Shown here: in pieces, positions 33,887 to 47,576 of the stretch | Numbering within the stretch: the stretch's first letter is position 1 | Layout of the letters: the number at the start of each line of letters is the position of its first letter | Source of the DNA: Lineolata rhizophorae | Taxonomy: Eukaryota > Ascomycota > Dothideomycetes > Lineolatales > Lineolataceae | DNA: 64,000 bases | Direction of reading: 5' to 3' | Assembly (NCBI GenBank): GCA_010093515.1 | Contig: MU001691.1 | Span: 475,694-539,693 of the forward strand | The notes under the pieces: model-generated | What the model saw: only the letters and a program-made list of their open reading frames with translations | What the model was told of the DNA's origin: nothing | Databases searched by the model: none | Made by a program: the position numbers and the translations under genes

Positions 33887-36800
33887 ATGGTCGTTAGCGA
33901 TGCCGAGACGAAGCCCTCGGGCCTCGAGTCCGACGTGCACGGCCTCAAGATCGAAGCCGACTCTCCGCTGACGGACGCCGACGATGGCGGCCGCCTCGAC
34001 GACATCCCGCCCATGCTGGGGCTCGACGGTACCTGGGACATGCCGCCGCCTAAGCGCAATCGCTTCAAGAGCAAATCCAAGTCGATTTCGCAGTCGCCGG
34101 CCAAGGGCCTGTCGCCCGCGCTGACGCCCCACGAAGAGGTCGTGGGTGGAGAGGTCACGGTCAAACTCTCGCCCGGCCGGGCGCCCAAGTTGTCGCGAAC
34201 TGGCACCCACAAAGTTGTCTCTAAGCCGGCGCAGCTATTCCTCGATGTCCCGAACAAGACTGAGGAGGCCAAGGCGTCCTTCCAAGTTATTCCAGCTTGC
34301 ACTTATGCGGCGAGGTACCTAGGCTATACTGAGCATGCGCTTGAGTGTGATTGCGCGGAAGAATGGGGTATGTCGCTCACATCCGACTCGCACCCCGCGT
34401 TATGTCCGCGATCTTACGTCTTCGCGGACTGTTTGACAGCAGTTGCTAACCAAAATGGCACAGATTCGACGAGCAAGAGGAACCGGGCCTGCGGCGAAGA
34501 TTCGGACTGCATCAACCGCGCCACTAAGATGGAATGCGTCGGCGAATGCAGCTGCGGCACCGAGTGCATGAATCAGCGCTTCCAGCGCAGGGAGTACGCC
34601 AAAGTGTCGGTTTTCAAAACCGAAAAGAAGGGCTACGGACTACGCGCCGACGCAAATTTGCGCCCAAATGATTTTGTCTTCGAGTACATTGGCGAGGTCA
34701 TCAACGAAAATGCCTTCCGGCGTCGCATGCGCCAGTACGATGAAGAAGGAATCAAGCATTTCTACTTTATGTCCCTCAGCAAGGGCGAATTCGTCGATGC
34801 GACAAAAAAGGGTAACCTCGGCCGTTTTTGCAACCACTCGTGCAATCCCAACTGCTACGTCGACAAATGGGTGGTGGGCGACAAGCTGCGCATGGGCATT
34901 TTTGCCGAGCGCAAAATCAAGGCCGGCGAGGAGCTCGTATTTAATTACAACGTCGACCGTTACGGCGCAGACCCACAACCTTGTTATTGCGGCGAACCGA
35001 ACTGCACTGGTTTCATCGGCGGCAAAACCCAGACTGACAGTGGCACGAAATTGTCTAACCTCTTTGTCGAAGCGCTCGGTATTGACGACGATGAAGCCTG
35101 GGAAGAGGTTGTCGCGAAGAGACCTCGGAAGAGGAAGACTGGTGAATACGACGAGGAATATGTTGACAGCGTTCAACCCAAGTCTCTCGACGAAGGCGGC
35201 GTCACGACCGTCATGGCTTCGTTGATGCAGTGCAAGGAGAAGTGGATCGCCGTTAAACTCCTCAATCGCATTCAACGAGCTCAGGATGAGCGGGTTAGGA
35301 ATCGCGTGGTCAAGATGCACGGCTACCAGATCCTCAAGGCGACACTGAACCAGTGGCTAGACGACCACAATGTCGTGCTTCAGATCCTCGACATTCTCGA
35401 CAACCTGCCCCGGATTACGCGCAACAAGATCCAGGACTCCAAAATTGAGGAGACAGTTGAGAAGCTGAAATCGTGTGGCGACGAGCGCATCGAGAAGAAG
35501 GCGGGCGAGATTCTCGGGGTATGGAGCTTGCTAGAGGTCGGATATCGCATCCCGCGTCGGAAGCGCGACCCGAACGAAACTTCCACCAACATGAACTCTT
35601 TCTTCCAGCGAGAGCGCCAACAATCGCGCTCTCACACTAGATCGAAATCGCCAGAGGCACCTAAGGCGCCCTCGGGACCGCGCAATAGCGTGCCGCAACG
35701 ACATGCAAGCTACAAGGCTCCGCGCCGTCGGATCCAACAGGCTGATCTCCCTCCTGGATGGTACGTTGCTTACGACGGCCATCGCCCTTACTTCTATGAT
35801 GCTATCGGAGTGTGCACGTGGACGTTCCCGACCGGGCCTCCGCCCCTGGTTCCGCTTACGCCGCCGAAGGCTCCACTCGAAGCCAAGCGGTTGCAGAAGA
35901 TCATTGAAGAGATCACATCGAAGCGGGCGACTCCCAACGAGCAGCAGCGGGGGCAGAGTTCGGCCTCGACCACGCCCAAGACGGCGCAGGAGCCCAAGAA
36001 GGACAAGAGATTGGAGAAGTGGCGTTCGTACCCGGAGGAGAAGAAGAAGAAGGTTTACGAGAACACGCTCTTCCCGCACATCAAATACGTCATGGACAAG
36101 TTCAAGACCAAGCTTCCGCGCGACGATCTGAAGCGGTTCGCTAAGGAGGTACGTCGACCTAACCTCGCGATACCTCTTCATGTTTTAGATGCATGTCACT
36201 AACACGTATGGTAACAGGTCTCAAAGAAGCTTGTCAACTCCGACTTCAAGAACGGCCGCGTCGAGGACCCGACGAAGATCTCCACCAAACAGGAGAAGCA
36301 AGTCAAGAAGTTCGTCAAGGAGTACTTCGAGAAGGCCGTCGCCAAGAAGAGGGAGCACGACCGACTCCGGGCCGAGAAGGAGGCCAAGCGCGCCAGACTG
36401 GGCAGCAGCAAGGAGAATCAGCCCAACGGAGTCCGCAGCACGACGCCCGTGGGCCAGCCTCCCGCCCACTTGCTTCCGGGCGGCGCTGCCCCCGACACGA
36501 CTCCCGCCGGCGCCTCAGCGCCCGACACCGACCCTCCTTCGTCCGCTAAGCCCGAGGCCGACTCCGACGACGACGACCTGCTGAATGTCATCTCGGATGA
36601 CGAGGATGAGGACGAAGACGAGGCCATGACGGAGGCGGGAGCGCGACCGTCGCCGCCATCGGCGGCTGGAGACATGAATTCGCACGTAGCGGGCAAGCGC
36701 AAGCGCGCCCTCGCCGACGACGACGGCCGCGCCCCGACGGTCGCCGGCGCAGCCGGCAGCGACGACGCCACCACCTCCGTCTCGCCGACGACAGAGGAGC

Positions 36801-37024
36801 TCAACTCGCTCTCGCCGTCGTCGAAAAAGCTCAAGGCGGACGTCGGCACGCCGCTGACTTCGGTCGCGCAGACGCCGCCGCCGCCGCCTCCACCGCCGCC
36901 GCCGCCCCCGGCAGAGGAGGGAAGCGGTGAGGACGAGGGCGATTTGGGTGCTCCGGCGGTGGCGGCTGCGGAGGAGGCGGTGGCGGCTGCGGAGGAGGCG
37001 GTGGCGGCCGTCAAGGGTGAATGA
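33887..37024 (+). CDS. SET2: SET2 histone H3 lysine-36 methyltransferase
   Basis: Join 33887-34367, 34464-36148, 36218-37024; 990 aa. Nuclear enzyme that methylates H3K36 co-transcriptionally while bound to phosphorylated RNA polymerase II. Domain order: disordered N-terminus; AWS Cys-rich domain (about 150-215: ECDCAEEW, ACGEDSDCINR, CSCGTECMNQRFQ); SET domain (about 217-340) with GYGLRAD, EYIGEV, the catalytic RFCNHSCNPNC (Asn284-His285) and ELVFNYNVDRYG (Tyr322); post-SET CYCGEPNC; a mid-region matching the SET2 autoinhibitory/coiled-coil segment; WW domain (about 589-616, LPPGWYVAYD...TWTFP); SRI domain (about 685-775) spanning the last intron (FAKE|VSKKLVNSDFK). The tail is acidic with polyproline and an Ala/Glu/Val duplication. 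Intron 1 (96 nt) lies in frame in the AWS domain and must be removed to join EEW to DSTSKRN. The ATG has strong CACCATGG context; upstream in-frame sequence to 33764 has no ATG. Confidence 0.96.
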
Positions 37025-40000
37025 GCAGGCGGGTTATTTGTGGTTGGCGGGGCCGGGGGGGGGGGGGGGGGGAGATCGGGGAGGAGATGGCTGTTGAGCA
37101 ACCAGTGGTTGATTGGCGGATGGTGGTGCGGGGTTGGTGCGAGCCGGGTGTGGACTCTTCCCTTTTTTCTCCTCTCAAAAATGGATTGTTAGTGGTGGGA
37201 TTTTAACTTCTACCCAAGGGGCGGCGAACTTTTCAGCACCTACACGTGGCTGCCTTATGGTAACCTTTTCCCTTTTTCTTTTCTTTTCTTTTTTTGCTCC
37301 CGGTTTCAGCTTTTTCCTTGTGTACGGAGTGGTGGCGATGGTAGGTGATGGGCGGTCTGAATGGCCGCAAAGCGGCCATTTTCACTTTTTACTTTCTTTT
37401 TTTTTTGTTTTTCCCCTCTTTTTCATAATTCCTACTTTTTTTTATCTCCCCATTTTCTCCATGCGGCAATGGAGTGCCTGCATCATGCATGTACACTAGG
37501 AAGCATTCCGCGATCTCGGATCGCGATGGGCAGCATAAGTGCCATGCCAGATAACTGGCGTTAATAGCTAAATGCATTTACCAGATGGAGTTGTGCTTTT
37601 GCATATGTTTCATGAGTATCGATCGGGAACTGAACTCTGACGTGGAAAAGTGACGCGATGTTGTAGGGGAGTATGCTGTGTGGTCCTGGCTTCCTCGAAG
37701 AGGTCAACGGAGGCGTCAATGAGTTGTATGTTATTTAATCGCTGTGCAAATGGGGCCCGTATTTGCAGGCTTCATAAGTTTTAAAGTAATTTATACCATA
37801 TACTCATTCTATGTAGTGAAGATATAGGACTACAAGAAGAGCGAAACTTTATAGTTACAAACGCCTCGTAACATCACCGCTGGCATTTCTACTTGGCCTA
37901 TTCCTCTAGTCCTCAGTATTTTTTCTACTTACCGAGACGCCAGATAAATACATGACTAGTATCTTTGTTAGTAAATCGATCTTAACTTTGTGATTTGTTT
38001 GAAAGTTTAGAATCAACACCCGCGCATGCTTCCTTTTCCCAAGCCCAGTTAAATTTCCATACGTCGAGATGTGAAAACATGTCCTAGTGCACCATCTTCG
38101 CATTCGACCAACCTACACGGTCCTGGGACCGCATCGGAAGTCACTAACCAAGCAGTGACACATCCCGGGCATCGACGCCAGCCACTCGTTCGCAGCGAAC
38201 ACTAGATCAAGGCAAGCGCCATATATTTCTCAATCGCATATACCCTCCCTAAGCCTTTCAGCCGTGTCCCCATTGGGCAAAGGCCATGGGACTTTAGCAG
38301 CGCCTCATCCGAGATTCACCCTCTAGTGGCGACGCGCGATCGAGCCAATAGGCATCGCTCCCGGCAGGGGCCTTCTCAGTTTATGTTCCAGATGTGTTCC
38401 CCCGCCTGTTCGCGCGACGGGATCCAGCCGCGCGAGCGTGGCGGCCGTGCGCGGCCCAGCCCTACTGGGCGGCCTTTTGAGTCGCCTCCCCGTCCCGCGC
38501 ACAGCTCCGGCCGATCGCGCGAGCCAGTGAGAGGCCGGATCGGGGGGGTGGTTTTTTTGGGCTACCGCGTGAGACAGTTCGCCGGCCCGCGTTTCTTTTC
38601 TTTTTGCCTCATCGCTCTAGCCGAGAAACACGCCCGTCATGACTCAGGGTCCCCCATTTCTTCTCTCTTTTCTTGCCTCCGCGACGTCCGACCATTGGGA
38701 CGCGGCCCCACCGCTGGCTATCCGAGCCCGTCACATGCACAGCTCCCGCCTCCACTCTCGTTGCAGGGACGGAGCTTGGCGGAGAGATCGGAGTTCAGAC
38801 TTCAGCTCTGCCAGGAGCCCTCGAGAGGCGCATTCGCGTACTTGGGCCGGGTTTGCGTGGCGCGAACGTGGCGAGTGGACACAGCTGATGTTGACAACCG
38901 GTTTCGCGTTTATCTTGTGGATCGGGCGCATCGAGCGGAGGGATGAGGTCTTTGCTCGCGGACGCCCACCGATAGAGTGGACGGACCAGCTTGACGAAAG
39001 ATACATCGCGGTACCTTAGTGGTTCTGCCAACCTCGTCCCGCGCCTGGACCGCCAGTTCCTGATCTGCTCGGCCCGCAGGTACCCGATACGAGCGCGGGT
39101 CGGGTACATAGGAACGGTATATTTAGACACCCACGCTGCGTTAGAAGGTTTGAGGCGGCCGCCTAGATTTGCTCTCGTCCAACCGTTTAGCTGCCATCCC
39201 ATCAGCCACCTCGGCCGCCAGAAGCGAGCAGAAGAAACTGCTGGTCGTGGCCCGCCATTACGCGACTGCTCGGCCGAATCCGCTCGGCTGTCATAAAGCT
39301 GTGTGGCTTCCCAGACGGAACTTGGAAGTCTCCCATCCTTTTCCCGGGAGCCCGCCTTGGCAGATCCTCCCGAAATCGGGCCCGTAAACTGAAGGGTCGA
39401 GGTCGCGTGGACTACTTTCATGTCTAGTATCATAACAAGTGCCAAAGTTCCAGAAGCGCGGTAAGTGCACTGATAGCGAAAACAGGAAATGGGTATCTTG
39501 TAGGCAGAGGCTGCCTTAAACAAAAACAAGAAAATCAACAGCGATTGACTTCGTCCTGTCCCCTCGGGTAGACTAGGGATTACTAGGTTTGAATCGCAAG
39601 TTGAATAGCCGACGGAATCCGCACAGAACAACAACGGAGCGTGCGCTATCATTGGCTTTCATTAAATTGGTTTTGGGCGCCTAAAACAGGGGCTGGTCTC
39701 TGCTCGTAAGAGAAGGAGAGCGCCGGTTTGGGAACCCTACAGCTTTAGATATGCACGTAATATGAAGGAGTAAATGAAGATAGCCGACTTTTCATTCGAA
39801 GATGTAGACTGTGTGAAATTTGCACATAAATGTAAAGAGGAAAAAGATTTCACTGTAGAAGCAGTTAGACATAGACGTGGTAAGTGATCAGCTACATTCA
39901 CATTCTTATACGTTATTTCATATCATAAGTCGTTTTACACTCGAGTCCCCGTACACTCAAACGCCGGCCTACACTTGTCCCTCCCGCCATCCCTATTGCG

Positions 40001-42764
40001 CCATCAAGCCACACGATCCGCCTGCCTTTCCCTCTCGCCTGCAAACCCCGAAACAAGGCAACCCAACACGGGCCGTACCGACAAACTGCCGTCTGCCGCC
40101 ATAAGACGGAGCGCGAATCCATCCCGTCCCGCTCCGCAACCGGTAAGTCGTCATTTGGCCGTGTACCCAACTTGCATACCGCGTCGTCTGCGCTGGGACC
40201 GCCCGTGGGATGTTCGGAAAACGATGGATCGGGTGGGAAAGCGAGTGCTGGAGCGCTGGTCCAATGGTCGCTGTGCATATGTGGGTCAAGTCTCCAAAGC
40301 TAGTGGCTAGTGGGACGTATTCCTTCGGAGGCGAAAGAAGGCGGCGTGCTTCGCTTCTGTGTGGACGCGAGATTGCTTCCGTGTGTTCCTTGGAGTTTGA
40401 AGCTAGAGCCGTTCGCGACTGGGTCCGTACTCCTCAGTCGCAAGAGGGAATGCGTGGAGAAACGGATGGTTTGATGGCGTAGTAAGGTGGTGGAAGCATA
40501 TGCAAGCGCCAATATAGTACATGGTTTTACAGTGTAAATAGTCGTGTCGTTCTAGCATATCCGCACCGGTCCATGGACTCTGAAGGGAGTTTATTTTAGA
40601 TGACACTTGCCGAAACTAGCTAAAATGCAACCTTTGGTCTCACCGCGTTCTAGTCGAAGGGATGATGCATTGACCTGCTCCGCGTCTCAAGGCTTAGAAA
40701 CGTCCTAGCCTTATTGCACGATGTCTCTGAGACGAGATCGAGCTCTCCACATCGGCAATTAAAGCCTTTAGTCCTCGTCAAAATTTCAGAAACGTCCTCG
40801 GCCGCCGACGTACTTCAAAATCTCCAGACTAACCAAAGCCAATCTCCGCTCCTATAGAACACAACCTTCTATTGCTCGAGAGGCACAGCGTCAGTCATAG
40901 TCTCATCCTCAGTGAGGTGTTTTGGAAATCGAGGGATTTTGCAGAGTCCATTTGCTGAGCATCGATGGGGACGATCCAGGCCTGCGAGAGATCTAGGTAT
41001 ACTACAGCACCACCGACGATGGCTTCATCCGGCTCTGGTCTGCGCATTACATGTGAAAACACAACATCACTGTGGTAATATTGTCAAACCCATAAAGCTA
41101 TAATAAGTGTTTAGTAAGTAGATCCATTGTTCGCGCAAAAGGAATGAACATGCGTCCGGAGGGCAGCATAACATAGCATTCTTTGAAGGACTCATCGACA
41201 TTTGCCAACCATCAACGTCAACATGACGTTCACTCTTCACCGTATTCTAATACACAGTCAAACATTAATTAAATACATTAATCCTCTCTACCCCTTGACC
41301 ACCACATCGCCGTTCATCATCCTAATCACTCTCCAGCCATACAAGCCCGTCCAGGCAGTCTCGCCGACCATTGTTCGCTGCGAGGGAGCATTCCAGCTTC
41401 CCTTCTAAGCGACGCCGGGCGACGAAACTGCCAGTGACTTGTGGTAAGGACAGAATAACGGAACCGCGGACATGTGGTGCAAGCAGAGAGAGTAAACTTT
41501 TGTTCGCTCGGTGAAACTGAACAGAACAAAACTGATAACAAACACGTCTACTAAAATATAGAGGACATGACACTCAAGCATACAGCTGCTTTCGCGGGAT
41601 TCGGCCTTCCATCAAGCTCATGGTTGTCGGGAAATGAGTGAAAGATAAAAAGGGATAAACCTCTGGAACGGGAAGAATAACAACAATTCCGAAGTTGGAG
41701 ATGGCTTTTCGTGGTGGCTCAAAACCCAGCTGCCTTTTCTCAGATCGAATAAACCGAACAGAAAGATAAGCAAAGGAAAAGAAAGGTCCTACACCAAGAA
41801 AAGAAACCATTTCCCCCTCTGCTTTGGTCCAGTCTTTTTAGGATCAGCATTGCCTTGAGACGCCTAACTCTTAGACTTTGTCCGCACTCAGGCCAAACCC
41901 TCGTCGTCAATGACTTCCAACTCAATGAGATGAAAAAACATAACCTCGAACATCGGCCTGTCTGGGAGCAATGCTGAACTTAAATAAGATGGCACCTACC
42001 AAGCTCCCAACAACGGGACTTGAAGCTTCGCCCGACATATCCCAGCACTCGGCGAAGACTCAGGAAAAGTAACCGGGCATCGCCAATCCATTGACGCCAT
42101 CATCATACACGTTCTCGTGATGCGTAGGCCAGGTAGAAAATCCGGGAATCCGCGATCCCAACGGTGGAAGGACCGTCTCCAGGAAAGAGAAAAACACAAC
42201 TCAACCCCAGGAGCGCACGGAAAGGGAACAACCCCGGGTTCACAGGGTTAAGCCCTGGGTATCATACTTACTACAAGTCCTATGGGAAACATCAAAAAGC
42301 TCGTCTCCTTTGCGCCTTCAACTTCAAACCGCCATATCTCCGGACTCTCGCCACCAATTTTTTCGTTGTTTTTGAAATTTCGACTCTCAACCTCACTTCG
42401 CCTCTGAACCTCTCCCTTCAACACCAACTACCTCCCGACCGCCGGCTCAGGGAATAAAAATAACTCAAACCTCGGAACTCGCCACTCCTCTGTCCAAATG
42501 GACCCTCAAAGCTGCCTCAAAAGGGTGAAGAGGCCAAGATCCAGGGATCCGTCGCTCTGCAAGTCCAACCTTTCGTTCAGAATTCCTCGCTTCTCCATTC
42601 GCTTGCACCTTCACCTACTTTTTTTTTTCAACCTTTTTTTTGTTTTCATAATTTTTTTTTGGTTCTTCTTTCCTTTCTTTTCTTCAGCCAAACTTGCACT
42701 CTCGGCACACTCAATTCCGCCAACCGCCCTCGTCACCTCTCCCCTCACTAAATTTTGCCCCCAC
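37025..42764. other. 5.7 kb block without recognisable genes
   Basis: Tail-to-tail space between SET2 (+) and the EDC4-like gene (-). T-rich 3' sequence at 37.2-37.5 kb, AT-rich 37.6-38.1 kb, GC-richer 38.3-39.3 kb with overlapping non-family frames (38326-38946 plus, 38795-39652 minus), then mixed DNA. A strong T-rich stretch at about 42.61-42.69 kb flanks the EDC4-like 3' end. No gene, RNA or intact mobile element recognised. Confidence 0.5.
37055..37072 (+). repeat. 18-base poly-G run
   Basis: Eighteen consecutive G residues 30 bp after the SET2 stop, in the presumed 3' untranslated region. The exact length is liable to sequencing error or polymorphism. Confidence 0.85.
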
Positions 42765-45700
42765 TTACTCCCCCTCGCCCTCCTGCAACCCCGCCCTCAT
42801 ATTCCTCACCTTATTCAGCAAGCCGGCCGTAAACCTCGCGAGATGGCTCGCCGGCTGCTCGTGATACAAGCTAGTGAACAGATCGTCGAGGCGTTCCGAG
42901 ATCACGTCGAGCACCTTGGCCACCACGCGCTGGATCTCCTCGTCGTGTGGGTCCAGCATCGCGAGCACGTCGTCGCACCACTGCAGCCGCTTGTCCACGT
43001 GGTGCGTGAAGTCCGTTGTCACGGCCGCGCAGATGGACAGCCGCACCAACTGGTTCATCGACGACAGGTAGTCCGGCGTCACCTGGCAGAAGAGCTCGTC
43101 GAAGATCTCGACTTGTTGGTTCGATTGGAGCCACTGATGAAGGGGGAAGAAAAAGGACACTGTTAGCAAAACCGTTTAGCAAGGTTTAGTCAAAGTCCAA
43201 ACCTACCGCAATCGTGCCCGCCTCCCACTGGCCCTCCTGCAGCATGCGCGCGATGCGCTCCGTGTCGTTCCTAGGCGGCGGCTGCGCCTGAGGCCGCGGC
43301 TGCTGGCGCATCTGCGGCGGCGGAGGCGGCGACGACGCCACCTGGGGTGGCGCCTCGACGGGTTTCATCTGCGGCGCCATGCTGCCGCTCTGTTGTCGAG
43401 CCCTCCCGGCCAAAATTCCCGCGTCACCCGGACCATCCGACGGGGGAATTCCACCGCCCGCCCTAGCGGCGAGCACATCGCCCTTCAAAGCGTTGAACTC
43501 GCGCTGGAACTTGTCCTGCGAGGTCGCCATGGTGTGCACCATCTCCGAGAGGCTCTGCACGAGGCTGGAGAGCTGGTCGATCTTGACGGCGTCGGCGCGG
43601 CGTGCGAGCTCGTGCTGGCGCTGCTGGTCACGCATGAGGCGCTCGACGGTCTCGATGGTGCGCGACGCATTGTTCGCGGTGAGCTCCTGCACGGCCGGAA
43701 TGTAGGTCGAATTGAGGGTCGACAGGAGCTGCGCGTCGACGGTGGCAGAGAGACGTGAGTTGAGGGCTTCAGTGAGGGTGCGCACCGAATCTGGCTCCAG
43801 CAGGGCCGACTTGAGCGACGAAGGCAAGAAGGCTTTGACCTCGCGGGGGATGATATCCTGAAGCGAGCGAACAACGATGCCGTGCAGGTTGGTACGCAGG
43901 TACTGATCAATGGAGCTGCGAAGCGACGGCGAAACAATTGCCGTGAACTTCTCCTCGATGATTTGTGAAAGAGCCTTCTGCACGTTCTCCGTCAGCGTGG
44001 CAGAGACCAGGCGCAGAACTGCCTCATGACGAGCGTTCTCTTGAGCAATATTAGCGCGCCTCTCATTGTCAAGACGCGTGTGAAGGCGCTCAATTTGGCC
44101 GCGAAACACGGAAGAAATGGCCTCTTCGACCGGCTTCGTATCGAGAAGAGCAGGAGCAGGAGCAGGCGCAGCAGCAGACTGTATCAGCTTCAACGCCCAC
44201 TCTGGAGGCTCCGATCCGGTCTCACCAGCACTAGTCGTAGCCTTCGCGGCTGGGTGTGACGTGGGTGGAGGAGCGGCAGCTGCCCCAGCACGCTGTGATT
44301 GGGTAGGAGTGCCGCTCGAAGTCTGTGAGGCCGAATCACCCGGGAGACGCTGCTTCTTCTTCTTCTTGTCACTCTTTTCAGCCTTATCCTTGTCCTTCTC
44401 GGCCGCTCCATTCAGAATAGCTGCCCGCTGGGCATCCTGGGCCTTCTCGACGCGTTGCAACGTAGTAGCGCGAACGTGCGCCTCGGGAGTCTGCGTCTGA
44501 GCTCGAGAAGCCAACACCTCCTTCTTGATATCCCGCGGCGTCGACTTGGCCGACGGCGCCAACGCCTCGCCGTTGACCGAGGTAGTCGTGGTATCGCTTG
44601 CGGCGGCCGAGGTAAGCAACTTGATATCCCCAACGCTAATAACGCCGGCCTCTTCAGAGTGCTTAGAGTCGACGACATTCTTGTTCCGCTGACCATGGCC
44701 CTTCTCCCAGCCGAGGTCAGATCCCTTGATAGTAAGACACGTGACACCACGGGAATGCATGACGTAGAGCTCAAAGACGGGCATGTCCTCGGGTGCAGTG
44801 CCCTCGGGAACAGTGCCGCCTGCAGGGGTGTTCAACATCTCGAGGCTACGCAGCTGGCCCTTGGATTCGAACGAAAACTCGCGGATGCCGCTCAAGATGG
44901 CCGTTGACTCAGGCTTGGGGATCGGATCCTTGGACGCTAGACGCGCGATGTACTGCGCCTGCGACATAGGGCTCAAGTTATAACGCGGTGCCGACAACGA
45001 GATGAAGTAGATAGAGTTACGCGTCGGGTGACCGACGGCGATGATACCAGTCTTGGGGTGATAGCAAACGCTGCAGATGGCGTCCGACTCCTTCTCATGC
45101 GGGAAGTGGATCTCCTGCACGGGCTTCCCCAGAGCAAGATCCCAGAGCTGGAGCGAATGGTTCTGCTTTTGGCCGACGATAAGGTAACGCAGCGCAAGAC
45201 CGCGTAGAGTGGGTTTCTCCTTATCAAGGAAGAAGACCGAGGTAGGCCAAGCCTTCTCACCACTCGAATAGGTAGGAAAAGAAATCAGCGGGTGGCTGAT
45301 CTCCAGATTGGCGCCTCCGGAAACGTCCATATCGAGCACGTCGGCAACGTCCCAGAACTTCAGCTTTCCAGCCTTGTCAAGGGAAACGATGCACGAGTCG
45401 TCTTCGCTAAACGCAAAGTCTTTGCCGGCCTTACCAGTGTAGATGTGAACATTGACTCCGGAAAGGTAAGACTCGCTGTCGCAAATGCGCGTGCTCTGGT
45501 CGATGTAGGTCGGCTTCATAGCCTCGTCGGCCCAGATGAAGTTGATGTACTTTCCACGGCCGATCGCAAAAATATTCAAATGGCGCGAGCTCTTTCGAGC
45601 CCTTGTCTTAAGTTGGCCTCCCGAAGTGTTGTCGTCAAGGGACGTGACAGGCGGGAAGATGAAACTCTCCGAGTCAAAATGGAAGCTCATCATTCCCTCC

Positions 45701-47576
45701 GCGCTCATGTACGGGATCCGAACCCAGAAGACAGACCCGCCAACACCAGTTGCAAGAATATACTCGCTACCAGGAGTGCGCTCATCCTCAGGATTGGCAT
45801 TCGGCAACGCACAGATGGACACGTTAAAGATGCGCTCCGAGTTCTTCGGGAAGATCTGCTTGTTGAAACCGGAATCCTGGCGAATCAACTTTAAACCACC
45901 AGTCTTGACAACGGCATAGACAATGAATGCCTTTGAGGCAGCAACCAAGGCGCGGTCGATCTGGTTGAACTCTTTCTTAAGGCGAGCAATCTCAAGGACC
46001 GAATCGGGGCGGAAGCGGCGACACTTCTCAGGGAGATTCTTGACGGTGATGGAGACGAACGGTTTGATCGGGAACTGGTAGACGACGACCTCGTTCGAGC
46101 GATCCTGCTTGGCCGACCCCTCAGCCACATCCTCCCGCGCAATCTCTTCGGCAATATCCTTGAGCTCATCAACTGTATCCTTGGGAACGATCTCTTCGAG
46201 CGTCTCCCGAGCCTCAGGGTCGTGTTCAAGCTCATCAACGATATCCTCCGCGGCTTCATGGACGGCCTCTTCCAGCTCGTCTTCGGCTTCCTGCTTCACA
46301 GTCTCACGAGCACCATCATCTTCGTAGTCAAAGTCGCCCTGACCACCGCTAGATCGCTTCTCAGCATCCGCGAGCGCCGATTCCACCTGCTGGTCGACAC
46401 GCGAAGCGACGGCGCTAAGAGCCTCCGAGACCGTCTCGCGCGGAGCGTCCGCAGAAGACGCGAAGGGTGACTCGCCGCGAGAGCGACTATCAGCCCGCGA
46501 AACGATCTTCCTAGACTTGTTGGCCGGGCTCGCCTTCTTGGCGTCGGATTCAGAAGCCGAGGCATCACGCGGTTGCGGGGTGTGGCGCTTCGGCGTCGCG
46601 TCTGCGAGCTGCTGGAACGGGTTGCGATACGTAAACTGGGCGGCGGCCGAAGCACCGCCGCTGGTCTGGCGCTCGAGAGGCGGCGGCGTGAAGTTCGTGG
46701 TCTCGCCTTCCGGAGCGGGCTCGCCGAAGATGCGCATGGGCGACGTCTTGCGCTGCCGCTGGGGCTGGGGCTCGCCGCCAACGCCGCTAGCGGTGCGCTT
46801 CGGTCCGGCAGGCGCCGCGTTCTCGGAAGACGACGCGTGCTGCGGCGGCGGCTGCGGCGGCTTGCCTTGGTTGAGCAACTTGAGCAAGAAATCCTGCGGG
46901 TTCTCGGAGGAGCCGCCGGCGCCGGCGGGACGCTCGCTCGGGCGGCCGGCGGAGACGGGAGACGTGACGGCCGGAGACGACGTTGATGGCTGCGGCTTGC
47001 GCATGAAGGACGCGACCAGGTCCGACGCCGAAGTCGGTCCGGTGCCGCCGCCAGAACCGTAGGCGTGAGATGGACGAGCTTCGCCGGCCGCGGGAGCTTG
47101 GTCCTGCTGATCGCCACCCGGCTGCTGCTGCTGGGCAGGAGCCTTGGAGCGCAGCAGGTTCAGCAGGTTAGCGGTGCGGCCCATGTTGTTATCGTGCGGA
47201 GTCGTCGCCGCGGGCGGGGTCTGGTTTGCGGAGTGCGAGTCGTAGCCGGTCGGACTCTGTACGGCGGGAGACAAAAAAAAATAAAAGCGTTAGTGTTAAG
47301 CGACGGACAGGGAAGAGCCGATGGAGCAGGTCAGGCGGGTGAAGGGCTGCACCAGCCGGACCGCGTGAGTGGGCGGCTGTCGGAGCGAGAGGGGGCGCGG
47401 GAGAACGATGAAAACCTTACCATGATGGCAGACGCGTGATGCGGCTCCGGCCCGTGGGGCGGCGGAGAGTAAATTGGCGATGAGACTGATGGATGATGGT
47501 AGTGTTGTGGACGGTTTGACGATGAAGTGGCGGACGCCTGCTGGAGGGAGCCGAAGAGCTCCTCAAGGTTCGCCAT
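42765..47576 (-). CDS. EDC4: EDC4/Pdc1-like mRNA decapping scaffold
   Basis: Complement of join 42765-43133, 43207-47256, 47421-47576; 1524 aa. Homologues (animal EDC4/Ge-1, fission yeast Pdc1) are P-body scaffolds that couple Dcp1-Dcp2 decapping to mRNA decay. Layout: short N-terminal motif MANLEELFGSLQQAS, then long disordered regions with short conserved blocks (NLLNLLRSK, DFLLKLLNQGK, FTYRNPFQQLA near 259); acidic stretch; WD40-like beta-propeller about 440-900 (YQFPIKPFVSITVKNLP, KDFAFSEDDSCIVSLDKAGK, KLKFWDVADV, QKQNHSLQLWDLALGKP); Lys/Ser linker; C-terminal alpha-helical domain about 1090-1524 with coiled-coil (ETVERLMRDQQRQHELARRAD) and the final all-helix module. The last intron (73 nt, GCTAAC branch) joins WEAGTIA to WLQSNQQVEIFDELF; the first (164 nt) joins HHASAIM to SPTGYDS. 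Assigned from architecture; the symbol is that of the animal orthologue group. Confidence 0.85.

Noticed and set aside
38326-39652. Overlapping 206- and 285-codon frames on opposite strands
   Set aside because: No family resemblance and mutual overlap; likely chance in GC-richer DNA.
42225-42260. CCCGGGTT / AGCCCTGGG imperfect inverted repeat
   Set aside because: Stem has mismatches and no gene end or element boundary lies there.
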